From NCBI RefSeq assembly GCF_000801105.2, contig NC_079517.1, positions 4,154,001 through 4,218,000 on the forward strand: a stretch of 64,000 nucleotides of DNA, in the 5' to 3' direction. Positions 24,561 to 37,385 of this stretch are shown here, in pieces. Source of the stretch: Raphanus sativus. Lineage: Eukaryota; Streptophyta; Magnoliopsida; Brassicales; Brassicaceae. How positions within the stretch are numbered: the first letter of the stretch is position 1; each line of letters begins with the position of its first letter. The notes under the pieces were generated by a model that searched no databases, was not told the DNA's origin, and saw only the letters and a list, made by a program, of their open reading frames with translations. Position numbers and translations under genes: made by a program.

Positions 24561-25941
24561 TCCCATATTTAGCCGAGAGCCCGAGACCAATAACTGGTCG
24601 GTTTCCGGTTTAATGTATGTTTTGGACCTTTTGGTTCTTCCCTGATCCCTCTTGTCGGTTGTTGTTCCGTTATCACCTATCAATCTATATTTCAAATATT
24701 ATTATCTTATAGATTATATGTCATTATTTTCAGCCGATTTAAGGACTAGCCTACTAACACGGAAATGATGAAATACAAATCTAGATTTTTGCATGTTGTT
24801 ACTTCGCATTTCTAATCAAATATTTGCTTTAGCAACCACCACTGATTATTTATCAGTTTTAGTATTGGTAAAAAAAAAATAAAGTTAAAGATCGTGATTA
24901 ATAACACACCACTTTGACTTACTTGTTCTCTCAATTTCTGTGAATGATTTAGTTAGTATGAGTAATGCGCTGTGAATGAATTAGTTGGTCCAATTAACAC
25001 GCTGATGCGCTTTAGCAGCTTGGCGCTAACTATAGCTGCAATATGAACACGCTATACTAACTATAATAGACCATCCAATATTATTATATTTACATAAACC
25101 TAAAAACAATTGATTTACATAAGATAATAATCCCTTCTTTTCTCCCTTTACATCTACCCACTATAAACTATTAGTGGAAATTCGTATTAAATTTCAATGT
25201 TTTGGATCGTAATCTTAGTGGAAAACTAATCGGATGAAAACATAAACCATGGTGGGTCGAAAAGAGAAGGAACGAACTTCCCATGATGCTACATTAGTCA
25301 TCAGCTTTCTATTTTCTAACTATACATCCAAAAAGGAGTTGCAGTTGCAAAACCACATTACTTTTTGCTAACTTGTCACTCTTATTTTTGTAATAAGTTA
25401 CACAATACATGTCTTTATTGTATATATATGTCCCATGTTTGATACGAATACACGTAGAGATGCAGTGTTGGACTTGGACCGATTGCCTAGCTCGCAAAAG
25501 ATTATAGCGGGGTAGTATTGGGTCTTGATATTGTAAGCCTGTGAAATTGCTGGATTCGTGGGACATGTTATTACGGGATGGACTTTCAGCAAGATGAACC
25601 TTTCACGGGATGGACCAAAGCAGGTCATGCAGGAGAACAAAGGTCCGCAAATGTTATTTTTTCACTTCACTTTCCACCCAAAAAATGTGAGAGGGTAAGA
25701 ATGAAAAGGTGATTCAGTTCTTTCTCCACTGACAAAATCGTAGGACCTCCAACGATAAAGAGTTCAATTCTGACAGTGGTTCTGGTCTTCACGCCTCTAC
25801 CTGCAGCAGCTAAAAAGTGATGAGCTTTGTTGATGGCCACTTTCTCCAACAGATGTAGTTCTGGCGATGATGATGCGACCTCCGAGGATATGACTCGTTT
25901 CCCTTCGTCCTGGATCTATGATTTGAATTATGTCTCGAAGC
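24561..25941. other. spacer with unrecognised minus-strand open frames
   Basis: Mostly AT-rich. Minus-strand frames near 25309-25640 and 25667-25941 are moderately gene-like in composition but are broken and match nothing I know. They may be remnants of lost genes; Arabidopsis order would place an EMC4-type gene near here. No complete element ends were seen. Confidence 0.35.
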
Positions 25942-25949
25942 ATCCAGAC

Positions 25950-26117
25950 CAGGGGCGGATGCACATAGAGACTTGTGGTGTCATGTGACCCCATCTCTTT
26001 TTCTGTTTTCCTTCACTAATTTACATTAACATTTTGTAATGTCTTCATTTAGAAAATTAAACATGATGAAAATATACCATATGATCCCCTCAAAATATTG
26101 GTCTACATCCGCCTCTG
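25950..26117. mobile_element. hAT-type MITE with perfect 8-bp target duplication
   Basis: A 168-bp element with inverted ends CAGGGGCGGATG and CATCCGCCTCTG. It is flanked by ATCCAGAC at 25942-25949 and 26118-26125. The 8-bp duplication and CAG-GGCGGA ends identify the hAT superfamily. Non-coding. Confidence 0.9.
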
Positions 26118-26125
26118 ATCCAGAC

Positions 26126-26589
26126 GCGTATGTTTGTATGTAATTTCATGTCTTGCAAATCGATCCGCAAAGGCCTATATTTTTTACAAGGCGGGTTTGG
26201 TCAGCTATTTTGGAAAACAATGACCTTCACGGACCTGATCCGGTATAACCCACTTAGACAAGTCCATTGTGGTACAGGACGGAACAACCTGTTTACCATT
26301 TCTAAATACATGTAGCACACCGTAAATAGTTTCTGCGAATAGACAAATTTGTAAACCGTTGAATTTCTTTGAACGGTCAGCCTGGAGAAGTGTTGAATTT
26401 TCTGTGAAAAATATAGAGTTTGGACGGCTCTCGAGCTTTCAAAAGGCATATAATTAAGCGATTAATCACTTTTTCTAAGTTTCTAGAAATTATGATTCAG
26501 ATTCCAGCTTTCTCCCACTTCCTCTACATTAAGATTCTTTATGAAGAATCTTTATCTTTTGTTCCCACTCGTAAATCATTACACTTATC
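26126..26589. other. spacer, nothing recognised
   Basis: Non-coding stretch between two hAT-type elements. No exon or terminus seen. Confidence 0.4.
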
Positions 26590-26597
26590 ATATTAGT

Positions 26598-27282
26598 TAG
26601 GCCTGGGCACGGATCAGATATCCGGGTTTTTAAGGTATTTGCGATTTGCTTCGAATGTTACGGATATCTAATTTTTCCGATTTGTTTTGATTCGGAAAAA
26701 TACGGATATTCGGAAAAACGGATATCCGTAAAATAAATAGATATTTGCGGATATTTGCGGATACTTACGGATATCTCATTTGTTTTGATTAATACAAATA
26801 ATCTTAAAAATTTGATACAATTTTTTTTTGGAAAATATTTTTTTTTGCATGATATAAAAGATATAAATTAAAAGATATAGTGAATCTACATATTTTGTAA
26901 AATTTTAAACTTAATTAACAGTTATAATAACAAAAAACTTAAGAAAAAAATATAATTGTCATAAATATTTTTTTCCTTTTATGTAATACTTTTATATAAG
27001 TAATAATGTGAATAGAATCTGTCAAATCATATATTAGAATAATAATTTTATACATTTAAAATTTTAAATATAATCAAAATATACATGTATTTATATATTG
27101 ACGGATCGGATCGGATATTCGATTCCCAAAATTTTAATATTTGTGATTTGCTTCGATATTAACGGATATTGAATTTTAGTATTTGCTTTACTTCGAAAGC
27201 TTACGGATATTCGGAATTTTCGGATCGAATAGCAACGGATAACGAATCGAATCAAATTTCACGGATAAAATGCCCACCCCTA
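26598..27282. mobile_element. non-autonomous hAT-like element rich in CGGATA motifs
   Basis: A 685-bp element. It begins TAGGCCTGGGCA and ends TGCCCACCCCTA, which are inverted with two mismatches. The 8-bp string ATATTAGT flanks it at 26590-26597 and 27283-27290. Both end regions are filled with variants of CGGATAT and CGGATAACG, while the middle is AT-rich. Clustered subterminal motifs of this sort are transposase-binding sites in known hAT elements, and that role is inferred here. No coding capacity. Confidence 0.85.
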
Positions 27283-27290
27283 ATATTAGT

Positions 27291-27940
27291 ATTATTTTCC
27301 GCAGAACGCAACGAGGCCCACACATGCACTTAATTGATGTTCTTGTGGACTTATCATCTCAATCATACATGGATGTTTTCGGTTCCAAATTACAATCAGC
27401 TGATCACATCTATTCATCTTCTTTCTAAGGAATTGCAAATATGATTAAAGTGGATTCAACCTTTTTGATAGCTATGTAGTATGTATGCTAGTGTACGTTA
27501 TACACGTTCATGTAAAGACTATTTAAATCTATCAAATGGTTGTTAAAGATTATAGTATAATTAATATCGTTGAGATTGATTACGTGAAGCAACACCTGTG
27601 TACGCAATTAATTACAAGCATATGGTAAGTTACTCACATGTATAAGTTAGCTAGAATCAAGCGATGGAATATGTGAAATATTCGCTTGAATAAACTGTGT
27701 CCATTTTGTTGGATACTACTTCTTCATTACTTTAAATTCATTGAATGTAAAGCAACCTTAATTATTGCTTTCATTTAATTAAGAAGACTTTAGCAATAAG
27801 AAGTTATGAATTGACTCTTCCATTATTTGGCCAATGAAAACTAAAATCACTCAATGAAAAATTCTATACATATGTTATCACTGGACATTTTTAAAATAGT
27901 TTAAACTTTATTTTATATCACAAACTAATTTATAAGTATT
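27291..27940. other. spacer, nothing recognised
   Basis: AT-rich non-coding DNA between two mobile elements. No gene or element ends seen. Confidence 0.4.
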
Positions 27941-27943
27941 TTA

Positions 27944-28039
27944 GAGCATGATTAATGGGGATTCTTAAAAAAAATTTAAAAAATTGGTTCTTAAATTCCG
28001 CTAAAAACTCCATCCCTAAGAACCCCGTTAGTCATGGTC
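27944..28039. mobile_element. PIF/Harbinger (Tourist-type) MITE
   Basis: A 96-bp element with imperfect inverted ends GAGCATGATTAATGGGG and CCCCGTTAGTCATGGTC. It is flanked by the 3-bp TTA duplication at 27941-27943 and 28040-28042. Confidence 0.82.
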
Positions 28040-28165
28040 TTACAGCCATGCATAATTTGACATCTACTTAATACACAACCTAATGAATAGTTGAGTGGAA
28101 TAACACTCCTTTGATTGTGCTAAAATCGGTGTGAAAGAGAAAAGAAACACACAAAATAACAATAA

Positions 28166-28729
28166 CTAGATTTTGGACCCGCGCACCCGCGCGGATGTAT
28201 GTTTGGAATGATTAAATGTTAAACATAAATTTGATGGCTTTCATATTTGTTGATTTTTGATATTGGTGTATTTCGTTCGGTTTGTTGAGTATCTGATTAT
28301 AAAATTTTAAAATATATAAATATCCATTTTATTAGTATCAATATATTATTTTGGGTTTTTTAACTCAATTTTATTATAAGTTAGTTATGTAAGTTTAAAT
28401 ATTTTAAATTTTTAATTACAGGATTTTAAAAAATTAAAAATTAATGGAAATGTACAAAAAAAAGTTGTTATGAAAATTGTTTTACGAAACTCCATCCACA
28501 CAAATAGGCCCGATTTGTTAAAGTTTGAAAGGAAAAGTATATGCGAAGCCCAGTAGAAAAAATTTGCCCGCGAAAGAAACAGAAAAAATTTGTTAATTGT
28601 CTAAATTTTCTTAATGTATATATTTTACCACTTACCAGTATTTAATATGAATTTATAGTTTATAAGCATCAACTGCATTATTTGTTTTAAATTTTCATTT
28701 GTTTTAGTTGTTCATTTGTGTATACACAC

Positions 28730-28771
<42 letters not shown>

Positions 28772-29663
28772 TAAGGTGAATTATCGTTAACTTAAAATGA
28801 GTAATACAACAATATAAATAGAAATATAATAATATTTTACCATTTTTAAAGTATTATTTAATTTTATTTTGGAATATATAGGTTTACCTCATAAATCATC
28901 ATTATAACAATAAATAATATAATAGTAGAAATAAAACTATAATAATATTTTAAATTTTATAAAATATTATTTATTTTATTTATAATTATATAATTTTTAG
29001 TTATACGACAATGTTTCAAAATTTTATGTAGTTTTCAATTTAATGATTTTAAAAATTTTATGTAATTTTTCAAAATTAAAATGTTATCATGCAAATATAT
29101 TGAAGGAAAAAAGTCTAATTAGGTACAATTTTATATGCAAAATCTAAAATAATACGATATTTAAGGAGCATATTATACGCATACAAAAATATAACAAATT
29201 GACAAACAATAATAAATATTTGATATTGCGAACCAAAATCTAAACCATAAAAATATCAAACTGTACATTTATAAAATTATTATACAAAATGTTGGTCAAC
29301 ATAGTCATAAAGAATATTATACTCTGTTTATATCATGCATATGTAATACAAAACGTGTATAATGGTGTAGAAACTTTTTGATACGAAGAACATTTTGTAA
29401 TTGTATTTGAATGGATTGGTTTGCAAAGGGGTCAGTAGATTTTGAAACAACACGTTTTGATTTTCTGTGTTGGGTTTGGTAAAATTCAAAATTTAACATT
29501 AATAATCTGGGCCATTAACAATTCGTAAGCCCAATTTAGAGCAACAAAAGTTTAAAAGAAATAAATAAAACTACGTCGTTTTGATGATAGTGGCATGATT
29601 ATGTAATTTTTGTGCAACTCTAAGGGGTAAATACTATTTATACTTCGGCATTAATAGTTTAGA
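28166..29663 (-). mobile_element. non-autonomous Helitron (minus orientation)
   Basis: The 3' end on the minus strand has the hairpin CCGCGC-GGGT-GCGCGG followed by TCCAAAATCTAG, and the next base is T. The 5' end starts TCTAAACTATTAATGCCGAAG and is preceded by A. These are the canonical Helitron borders (A|TC ... CTAG|T). The 1,498-bp body is AT-rich, has a long (TA)n run at about 28735-28768, and codes for nothing I recognise. It shares its 5' region (CCCCTTAGAGTTGCACAAAA) with the Helitron at 39931-41330. Confidence 0.85.
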
Positions 29664-31021
29664 TTAGTTGTTTTCCTCTACCATGACAAAAGGTGGTTTT
29701 CTAAACAAATTTTTAAATTTTAAAATATTTTAAATATAAAACTAAGATAAAATAAAAATTATTTATTTTAAATTATACTTAAAAATAGATATGTATATAT
29801 TTAAAACATAATGTTAAATATTTTTATCTATTTATTTTGGTTAAAATATATTAAATTAGTTTGTATAAAATTAATAAAATTTGATATAAAACTGTATAAT
29901 TATCAAAAAGTACAAATGAACATTATTTTTAAAATATTTATATATATAAAAGAAGTATCATTTATAAAATATTTATATATATTTAAATTAATCATTCAAA
30001 AATTAATCTTCTACTTTCACATTAGAAGATTTTTAATCATTTATAAAAGAAATATAAATGATTTTGTTTTATTGATACATATAAGTATCGTGAAATGAAG
30101 TGAACATAGATGAGGTTGTGGCTTATGATTAAAAATCTTCTTTGTACTGATTACTCAATGGATTGGTGCATTGCAGAAAAGTCATGTAATTATATACGTT
30201 GTGTCAATTTTGGAATGATGAAAGTTTTATAAATATGAAATGAGTTGGTGTGGCAGGTGGAGATTTATGAGTGCAATGACAACTTATTGAGTGATGAAAG
30301 TAGTCACAATATGACCAGAATTGGTGTAGCAGTCAAAATATGAACTGAGTTGGTGGGAGATGCAGAACGTGGAAACTGGCAAGAGAAGCAAATTATATAG
30401 TTGATTTAGTATAAGGTATGTAGATTGTGATATTTTAAATGATTGGATGATAGGTTTATCAGAGTTTAGAGAATGTCCAAAAAGTGGAAATAATACAAAT
30501 GATCGTAATATTGAAAGTGTTTGGATGATAGGATTATTAGATTCTAGAGTAAAGAATCTCATCTAAACATAATACAAAAATCGAATATAATATAGTAGAT
30601 GTAATACAAATAATCGAAATATTTTAGGTGTTTGGTTGTTAGGATTATCTAATTCTAAAAAAGGTCCAAAAGTGTCTAACAACCTTAATCGGTAGATAAA
30701 AAAACAGACCCTAAATTAATATAGTAGATGCCGAGAAACAGCTAATTTGTAATCAATGACCTCTAAATCGCGTTTTAAAAAAAAGTTAGTAATGTAAAGT
30801 ACATAGCATATTATACAAGGGATTTGAACAAAAAAAAAGATTATTATACAAGGGCAATTATTTGATTGTCTTAATTAAATTTGATTCGGCTGACGATTGG
30901 TAGTTGAAGGGAAAGTTTTTATTCGTTAATTATATAGTTATTGGCCTCTATTAATACAGTTTTCTAAATTCTTACTCTATTCTTCTTTCAATATGGCTTC
31001 CTGATTTGATTATACTTAACG
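29664..31021. other. AT-rich spacer with a local direct repeat
   Basis: Highly AT-rich to about 30100; the 95-codon frame at 29811-30098 is low complexity. At 30440-30680 a unit of roughly 90-130 bp (ATACAAATRATCG, then GTTTGG and TAGGATTAT) recurs in two to three imperfect copies. No gene seen. Confidence 0.45.
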
Positions 31022-31029
31022 ATACGAAT

Positions 31030-31200
31030 TGGCGGAGCCAGTGCTATACCATGGGGGTCACATGACCCATGTGATTTTTGTAGAAAAAACAATTTTAGTT
31101 GCATTTCATAGAAAAATTTGATGAATTTAACTCGATGACCCCTATAAAATACATATGTTATCACATTGACCCCTCTCAAACAAATTCCTGCCTCCGCCTC
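31030..31200. mobile_element. hAT-type MITE related to the 25950 element
   Basis: A 171-bp element with ends TGGCGGAGCCAG and CTGCCTCCGCCTC and inner TCACATGACCC and GACCCCT strings shared with the element at 25950. Flanks ATACGAAT (31022-31029) and ATACGATT (31201-31208) match at 7 of 8 bases. The outermost terminal bases differ from the usual CAG/CTG, so it is an older, slightly eroded copy. Confidence 0.78.
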
Positions 31201-31208
31201 ATACGATT

Positions 31209-32255
31209 ATTACAGAATCTCTAATCTATCTTATTAAAACGTTTGCTACGGTTTGCGTCCGCCTCGTCCATTCGTGTTTTTCTTTTCATTGAACTTGGAC
31301 GTTTGGTGCATTAATTGATGTAGGACAAAAAATGTATACAAAAACAATAGTCTATAGGCAACAACACTTCACATTATTTAATGGACACATTATGACCGAA
31401 AATAAAGAAATGAAAATATACATTAGAATAGATTTTGATCAAATCAAAGACCAGAAGATCTAATTTCTTATAATGTAGTTAGTTAATATATCTGCAACTT
31501 ACATATATCCAAGTGTTTTTGTCCGTTTCGTTTAATGGCCGGAACTGAGATCCAATCGTTCATGTCTGGTCACACCATGGAAAGATGAATATGGTTGTGA
31601 CTTGTGATTGGTTCATATGGGAGAAAAAGTGGAATAAATAGAAAAGTGAAAATGAATGGAAAGTGAAGTATGTGGAAAAGGGAGAGAGAAACAAAATTCA
31701 GCGTTAATGTATTTCTCTAGCAAAACTAAGAGGAAAATTCAGCGTTAATGATTGGTGGCTTTTCAGCTGAAGTCAAGAGTAAAATAATTTTGCTTTAACA
31801 TATTATTTACTCTAAAGTGACTATACTGTCACACCCTATATCCACCTTTCTCAAAAGCTTTAGGTCAATCCGATTCACTATCTTTGGCACAAGTTTACTA
31901 TTTTCTTTTCATATAAAAAACCTCTAAATAAATATTTTTAACAATACTTTTCGAGAACTTGACAGATTATTCTTTTATAAATTATCAGACTTATTTCTGA
32001 ATTGATCAAATACATTGAAACCTGTATCTATTAAAAATAAGACGGTTTACACTGGATATACCTCACCAACTAATTCTATAAATATTGTGATATACAGTAG
32101 TATTTTTGTAAATTATTAAATTACAGTTGACTTTGGCTTTTCATCTTCTTTTAAATTATAATTGACTTTGGTTAGAGGTACTTTTTAATATATTTATAGT
32201 TTAAACTTTTAAACAGCTGAGAAAAAAAATTATTCAATTTTACTGAATTGAATGA
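31209..32255. other. spacer, nothing recognised
   Basis: AT-rich DNA. A 17-bp string (AAAATTCAGCGTTAATG) appears twice, near 31693 and 31735. No gene or element ends seen. Confidence 0.4.
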
Positions 32256-32265
32256 TATTTTTTAC

Positions 32266-33516
32266 GGGAATTCGGCCAAAAAAATCTTGAACTTTTTGTG
32301 AATTGCCAAAAGAAACATGAACTTTAGGGCTGACAAAAAAAAACACAAATTTTTCATTGAATTTAAAATGAATTAATAATGTTTTCAATGACTTGTCAAT
32401 TTAGCACGTCGTCAGCAAATTTAACAGAAAAAATAACATCGACGTCGTTTTGAAATGAGATGAAACGACGTCGTTTTACATGATTTGAAAATAAAATCAA
32501 GTAGATCACTGGATATGAACCCAAGTTGTTTAGATAAAATGGCAAGGTACTTTACCACTAGTACATTCATTGTATGTACTAACACATTTACTTTTATTTG
32601 GTACTGATTTTGAATATAAAAAAAATTATCTAAAAACTAAAAAAGATCTTTAAAATTTCTAAAACTGAAAAAATAATTCCAAAAAAAAAGTTCATTTTCA
32701 GATTATAATTTTTTTTTGAAAAAATAAAAAAAAACGAAAAAATATTCCAAAAAAGTTATAAAATATTTTGAATCTGAAAACATATAATCAGAAAATATAT
32801 ATATAAAAAACATTATTACTATTTTAATTTTTTTATAGTTTCTGATTATATGAAATATTTTATGCCTCTTTTTCAATTTTTTCGAATTTTTTTTCAATTT
32901 TTCTTTTTATAATTTGAAAAAATGAAAAATTTCTTTTTTGCATCTTTTATAAAAAAAAAAAATTATTTTTAATAGATTCTGATTATTTTCATATTCAAAT
33001 TTTTTATAACTTTTGATATTTTTTTATTTTTCGTTTTTTATCTGAAAAATGAAAATTTTCTTTTTTTTTGGAATTTGTTTTTAAAAATGAAAATGTTGAT
33101 AGATTTTTGATTTTTTAAAGAAAAAATAAAATAAAATTTTTACTTTTAGTTTCAAAACTAATTTTATAAAAAATTATTTATTTTCATATTTTTGGAATTT
33201 TAAAGACCTTTTAAATTTTTAGATAATTTTTTTATATTCAAAATCAGTACCAAATAAAAGTAAATGTGTTAGTACATACATTGAATGGACCACTAACCTA
33301 GTGGTAAAATACATTGCCATTTGATCTAAACAACCTAGATTCAAAACAACGCCAACAGTTAACACGGTCTTAACTCTTGTGTAATGGTGTGTCAACCGTA
33401 AGTTTCTAAATTATTTAAATAAGCCAACAAAAATTTAGGTTTTTATCGACCAGGTAAGTGTACATGATTCTTTTAGTAATTTCAAAAAAGTTGAAGATTT
33501 TTTTGGCTGAATTCCC
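32266..33516. mobile_element. foldback / Mutator-like element with long inverted arms
   Basis: The 1,251-bp element starts GGGAATTCGGCCAAAAAAAT and ends with the inverted counterpart ATTTTTTTGGCTGAATTCCC. Inversion continues well inside: the stretch around 32540-32640 reappears in reverse complement around 33215-33310 (CAGTACCAAATAAAAGTAAA), so the whole unit can fold into a hairpin centred near 32890. Flanks are TATT plus a T run plus AC on both sides (32256-32265, 33517-33527), a 9-11-bp duplication differing by one T. Each arm has a tRNA-like pair of strings (CTAGTGGTAAA and GGGTTCATATCC or a decayed version). No transposase frame. Confidence 0.8.
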
Positions 33517-33527
33517 TATTTTTTTAC

Positions 33528-33797
33528 CTATGGTTTTCAAATTTCGATGCTAAAAAGAAACAGTTTTCAAATTTGTTATTGGGCTTGTATAACAAGGCCC
33601 ATCGTTTAATCAACCTTTTTTTATTTTGGGCTTACTATAATTAAATAAATTGATCATCGAAAGAAAATAGTAGGGTTTTCCACACGTGTGCGTCATTAGC
33701 TATTAGGGTTTTCCAAAAAGAAAATAGTAGTGTGTTTTCACGCCGTTTCTCTTCGTCTTCGTCTTCGTCTTCTAGCTTCGCATTTGAAGATAATAAT
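33528..33797 (+). promoter_or_regulatory. ribosomal-protein-type promoter: site II motifs and telo boxes
   Basis: Upstream of the S29 gene are site II-like motifs TGGGCT (33580-33585 and 33627-33632) and GGCCCAT (33596-33602). Two TAGGGTTTT telo boxes follow near 33671 and 33704. Plant ribosomal-protein promoters commonly pair these motifs, and TCP factors bind site II. A (TTCGTC)n run is in the leader at about 33751-33771. Confidence 0.7.
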
Positions 33798-34439
<642 letters not shown>

Positions 34440-35347
34440 AAGAAGATCCGGTGTTGTTTTATGCACGAGTCGTTTGGGTTCTTGAGTTTTTGGAGACTTT
34501 TATTAATGGATCTTATTTAATGTTTTTTATTGATTTCGATAAAAAGGCTTTTGAGCCGTTGTTGAACCTCTTAGCTTCCTTTTGTCTTAATCCGATATTT
34601 TGGTTCTACTATTTGCCTATCTAATAGTATTGGGTTGTTGAGTATTGCTCTCTTTATCGAATCGAGCTGCCTTAATCTGTTTGTTTTAACCAGGAAGCAC
34701 CAGTAATTTTACAAATAAAAATTGATTATTTAATAAGCAAGAGTATTAGCTCGGAACATACTTTGCCTTGAGGATTACCATGTCTGAGCGTGACAAGTTC
34801 TCGATCAAGACCATCGGTTGGCAAAACGTGCCTAACCGTGTAATACGGCTATGCACAGCAACGCAAAAAGGCTTTGCTTTGTTCATGTGTATCCATGTCT
34901 GATTTTCGTGCTGGTATCCAGAGATTCTTGGAGAAGAGTAGCCCATACTTCTGGAGAAGATATGTTTGCATGCTTTGGATGAGAAAACAGTTGGCAGAAA
35001 CGCCATAGTTTGGGTTACTACAAATAACATTTCACTGGGGTCTACCTCAAGTCCTGACTCCTGAACCTTAAAGTTCTCTTAAGTAGATGTTTTAAAGTAA
35101 CATATATTTGTTTTACTCCCTAAGAACCTTATATTTTCACCTAAATAAACTCCCCGAGTTAAATCCTAAGCGCGCAAGATCCACATTTGTTAACATTATG
35201 ATATAGGACTGCGTCACATTGTATATAAATAACCCCAATAGTTACACTGTCTTGTTGAATAAACTGTACATAACAGATCAATAACTTTTTTTTCAGGCAA
35301 AAGATAGAAGCTGTGAGAGATACACATATGTAAAAGATGAAATGCTT
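34440..35347. other. spacer between S29 and the prolyl hydroxylase
   Basis: Holds the S29 3' untranslated region and the prolyl hydroxylase 3' region. A 94-codon minus-strand frame at 34746-35030 is open and gene-like in composition, but I cannot match it to a family. It could be a remnant of a gene lost from this segment. Confidence 0.35.
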
Positions 35348-37385
35348 TTAGTCTTCTTGGTCTTGATCTCTAATCCATTTGGTCGCTACCCATTTCTCTC
35401 CTTTGGTCACCGGGCAACTCCCGTGAAGCGAAGTCTGCAAAAAGCATTACAACCACGTAGGCAATGAGCTAGCATGAACCACGGAACTAGAGTAAGAAAC
35501 TTTGTTTACCTGATCAATTGTGCCATTAGGAAACACTGAATAAAAAAGAAGACCATCTCCTTTCCGAGGTTTTACTTTTAGCCCAATACATTGCTTGTAA
35601 TCATATCCAGCGCCCATATTAGCACCGTTCTGGCAATCAAAACCGTTTGAATTAAGTAACCAAAACTTAAAAAAAAAGAAATTGTGTTGTGTATATATAT
35701 ATGCAATGATGTATTGTAGACTGACCTCAAATGGGAACATTGTTTCACCACCTTCTTCTACATCAGATAAGTAGAGCAGGAAGGAAGCAATCTGCATATA
35801 AAAAGCAAATAAAGATCTCAGGTTCAAAAGAATTCTATAAAAATAAGACTGAGAGATAAAAAGGATTGATGTTACCCTTTGGCTTTTTTGTGGTCCGTAT
35901 TCTGTAGGGTTGAAAACATCATAGTGGGAATCATACTTTTGCCCAAGCTCATACCTTAAAATATTGAATGCCTGCCAAGAAAAAAAAACATCAAGTCTCT
36001 TGTCACTCTTTATCAAAATGTGGATATTATTAAATTCAGCTTGAAACCAGGCAGCTTGCAAGATTTTGCAATCTATCATGATTAAAAAAAAACAAATGAC
36101 CTCTCCATGAGTCCTTGGGATCATCGTAGCTTTTGCGATTTTCTTTTCAACAAACTCCAAAGCACCAGAACTCTCTTCTGAAGCACTAACAAAAGTTCCT
36201 GAGCTGTAACAACAAGACACCAGAAAAGGATGCTTGATTGAAGAAAATCAAAGATGACTCTTTTCTGCAGAAAGAAAAATGGTAACATGAGAGTAGAAGA
36301 AACAAGAGGACCTTGTTCTAGTGCCCTGAGTGCTCTCAGCAGTCTCTCCTAGCCGGAGAGCCAAAGCAGAAGGTTTCAGATTAACCTTTGCTCTCTCAAT
36401 AATAGCTTGGCATTGTTCTGCAGTTGCGAAATTCGGAAAATATAAAGCCCTCGGTTTCCAACTCAGTACCTGCACCATTTTTAAAACCAAAGATGATCCA
36501 AAATATTAGATGAAACACCAAACCTCTCTACTTTATCTAGTTTGACCAATGTTACAAAACCCAATGATCCTGATCTCACACTCAGAAATAAAGTTTAACT
36601 CCATCAAAGATCGCAACTTTGCACTTAAATAATCAATTCAGTTGACCAATGTTAGAGAACCCAATGATCTCATTTTCATGATCAGCCAGAAACAGAGTTT
36701 CATTTGATCAAAGATCGCAACTTTAAGTAATTGAATCAGTTGCTAAACACCCAATGACCTCACACTCATAATCAGCCAAGAAAACAGAGTCAGATTCGAT
36801 CAAAGATCATAACTTTACACTTAATCGATTCAGTTGACCAAATGTTAGAAAACCCCAATGACCTCACACTCATAATCAGCCAGAAAACAGAGTTTGATCC
36901 AATGAAAGATTGCAACTTTACACTTAACTTATCCATCTAGCTCAGTTGCAAAAACGAAAGATTCAACAAGTGTCAATGAGCCAGAAAACAGAGTTTTAAT
37001 TAGATCAAAGATTGCAACTTTTTTAAGAGTCTAAACACTAAAAATAGTAACAAAAAGATCACACCTGAAACGGAATCGACCCAACGGATTCATCTCCACT
37101 AACACCATGAGGCATCGAGGAACCTTCTCCTCCACCGTTCTCCACCATCTCCACCATTCTCAACCTGGGTCTTACTCCAGGCACATTCTGCCACCAAAAA
37201 AAAAAAACACGAAACCCTAGATTAGTCAGTCACTAAGATCTAATCGCATCTTGAGAGAGGCAGATCAGCACCTGAGAGAGTAGAGCTGAAGCGTAGAAGC
37301 CGATGAGGAAACAGAGGGAACAGAAGACGATGACTGTGGCTAACCCTAGCTTCTTTCTCTTGTAGCTCTTCAATCTGTTCTTCAT
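35348..37385 (-). CDS. prolyl 4-hydroxylase, 2-oxoglutarate/Fe(II) oxygenase (P4H9-like)
   Basis: Eight exons on the minus strand: 37272-37385, 37065-37187, 36312-36469, 36101-36203, 35876-35971, 35726-35791, 35510-35629, 35348-35434, giving 288 residues. A basic N-terminus (KNRLKSYKRKK) precedes one membrane helix (about residues 14-34), a type II signal anchor of the ER/Golgi. The catalytic domain has the iron-binding HYD (in KYDSHYDVF), the distal histidine in SLHGSCPV, and the 2-oxoglutarate-binding lysine in KGEKWVATKW. Conserved YLSDVEEGGETMFP and GDGLLFYSV are also present. The enzyme hydroxylates prolines of cell-wall extensins and arabinogalactan proteins. It closely resembles the Arabidopsis gene I recall as At4g33910. 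Intron 2 is long and contains tandem repeats. Confidence 0.93.
36535..37020. repeat. tandem repeat (about 94-111 bp unit) in intron 2 of the prolyl hydroxylase
   Basis: Four to five imperfect copies of a unit containing CAGTTGACCAATGTTAGA, CCCAATGACCTCACACTCAT and ATCAAAGATCGCAACTTT. Starts are near 36540, 36640, 36737, 36831 and 36942. The unit lies wholly within the intron. Confidence 0.82.

Noticed and set aside
29811..30098. A 95-codon frame resembling a small membrane protein
   Set aside because: Isoleucine/lysine/phenylalanine-only composition in very AT-rich DNA; no conserved motif.
32703..32897. Lysine/phenylalanine-rich frame in the foldback element
   Set aside because: Pure A/T run translation at the hairpin centre, not a gene.
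36535..37020. A CRISPR-like or regulatory repeat array
   Set aside because: Plant nuclear intron with long, imperfect units and no unique spacers; it is an ordinary tandem repeat.
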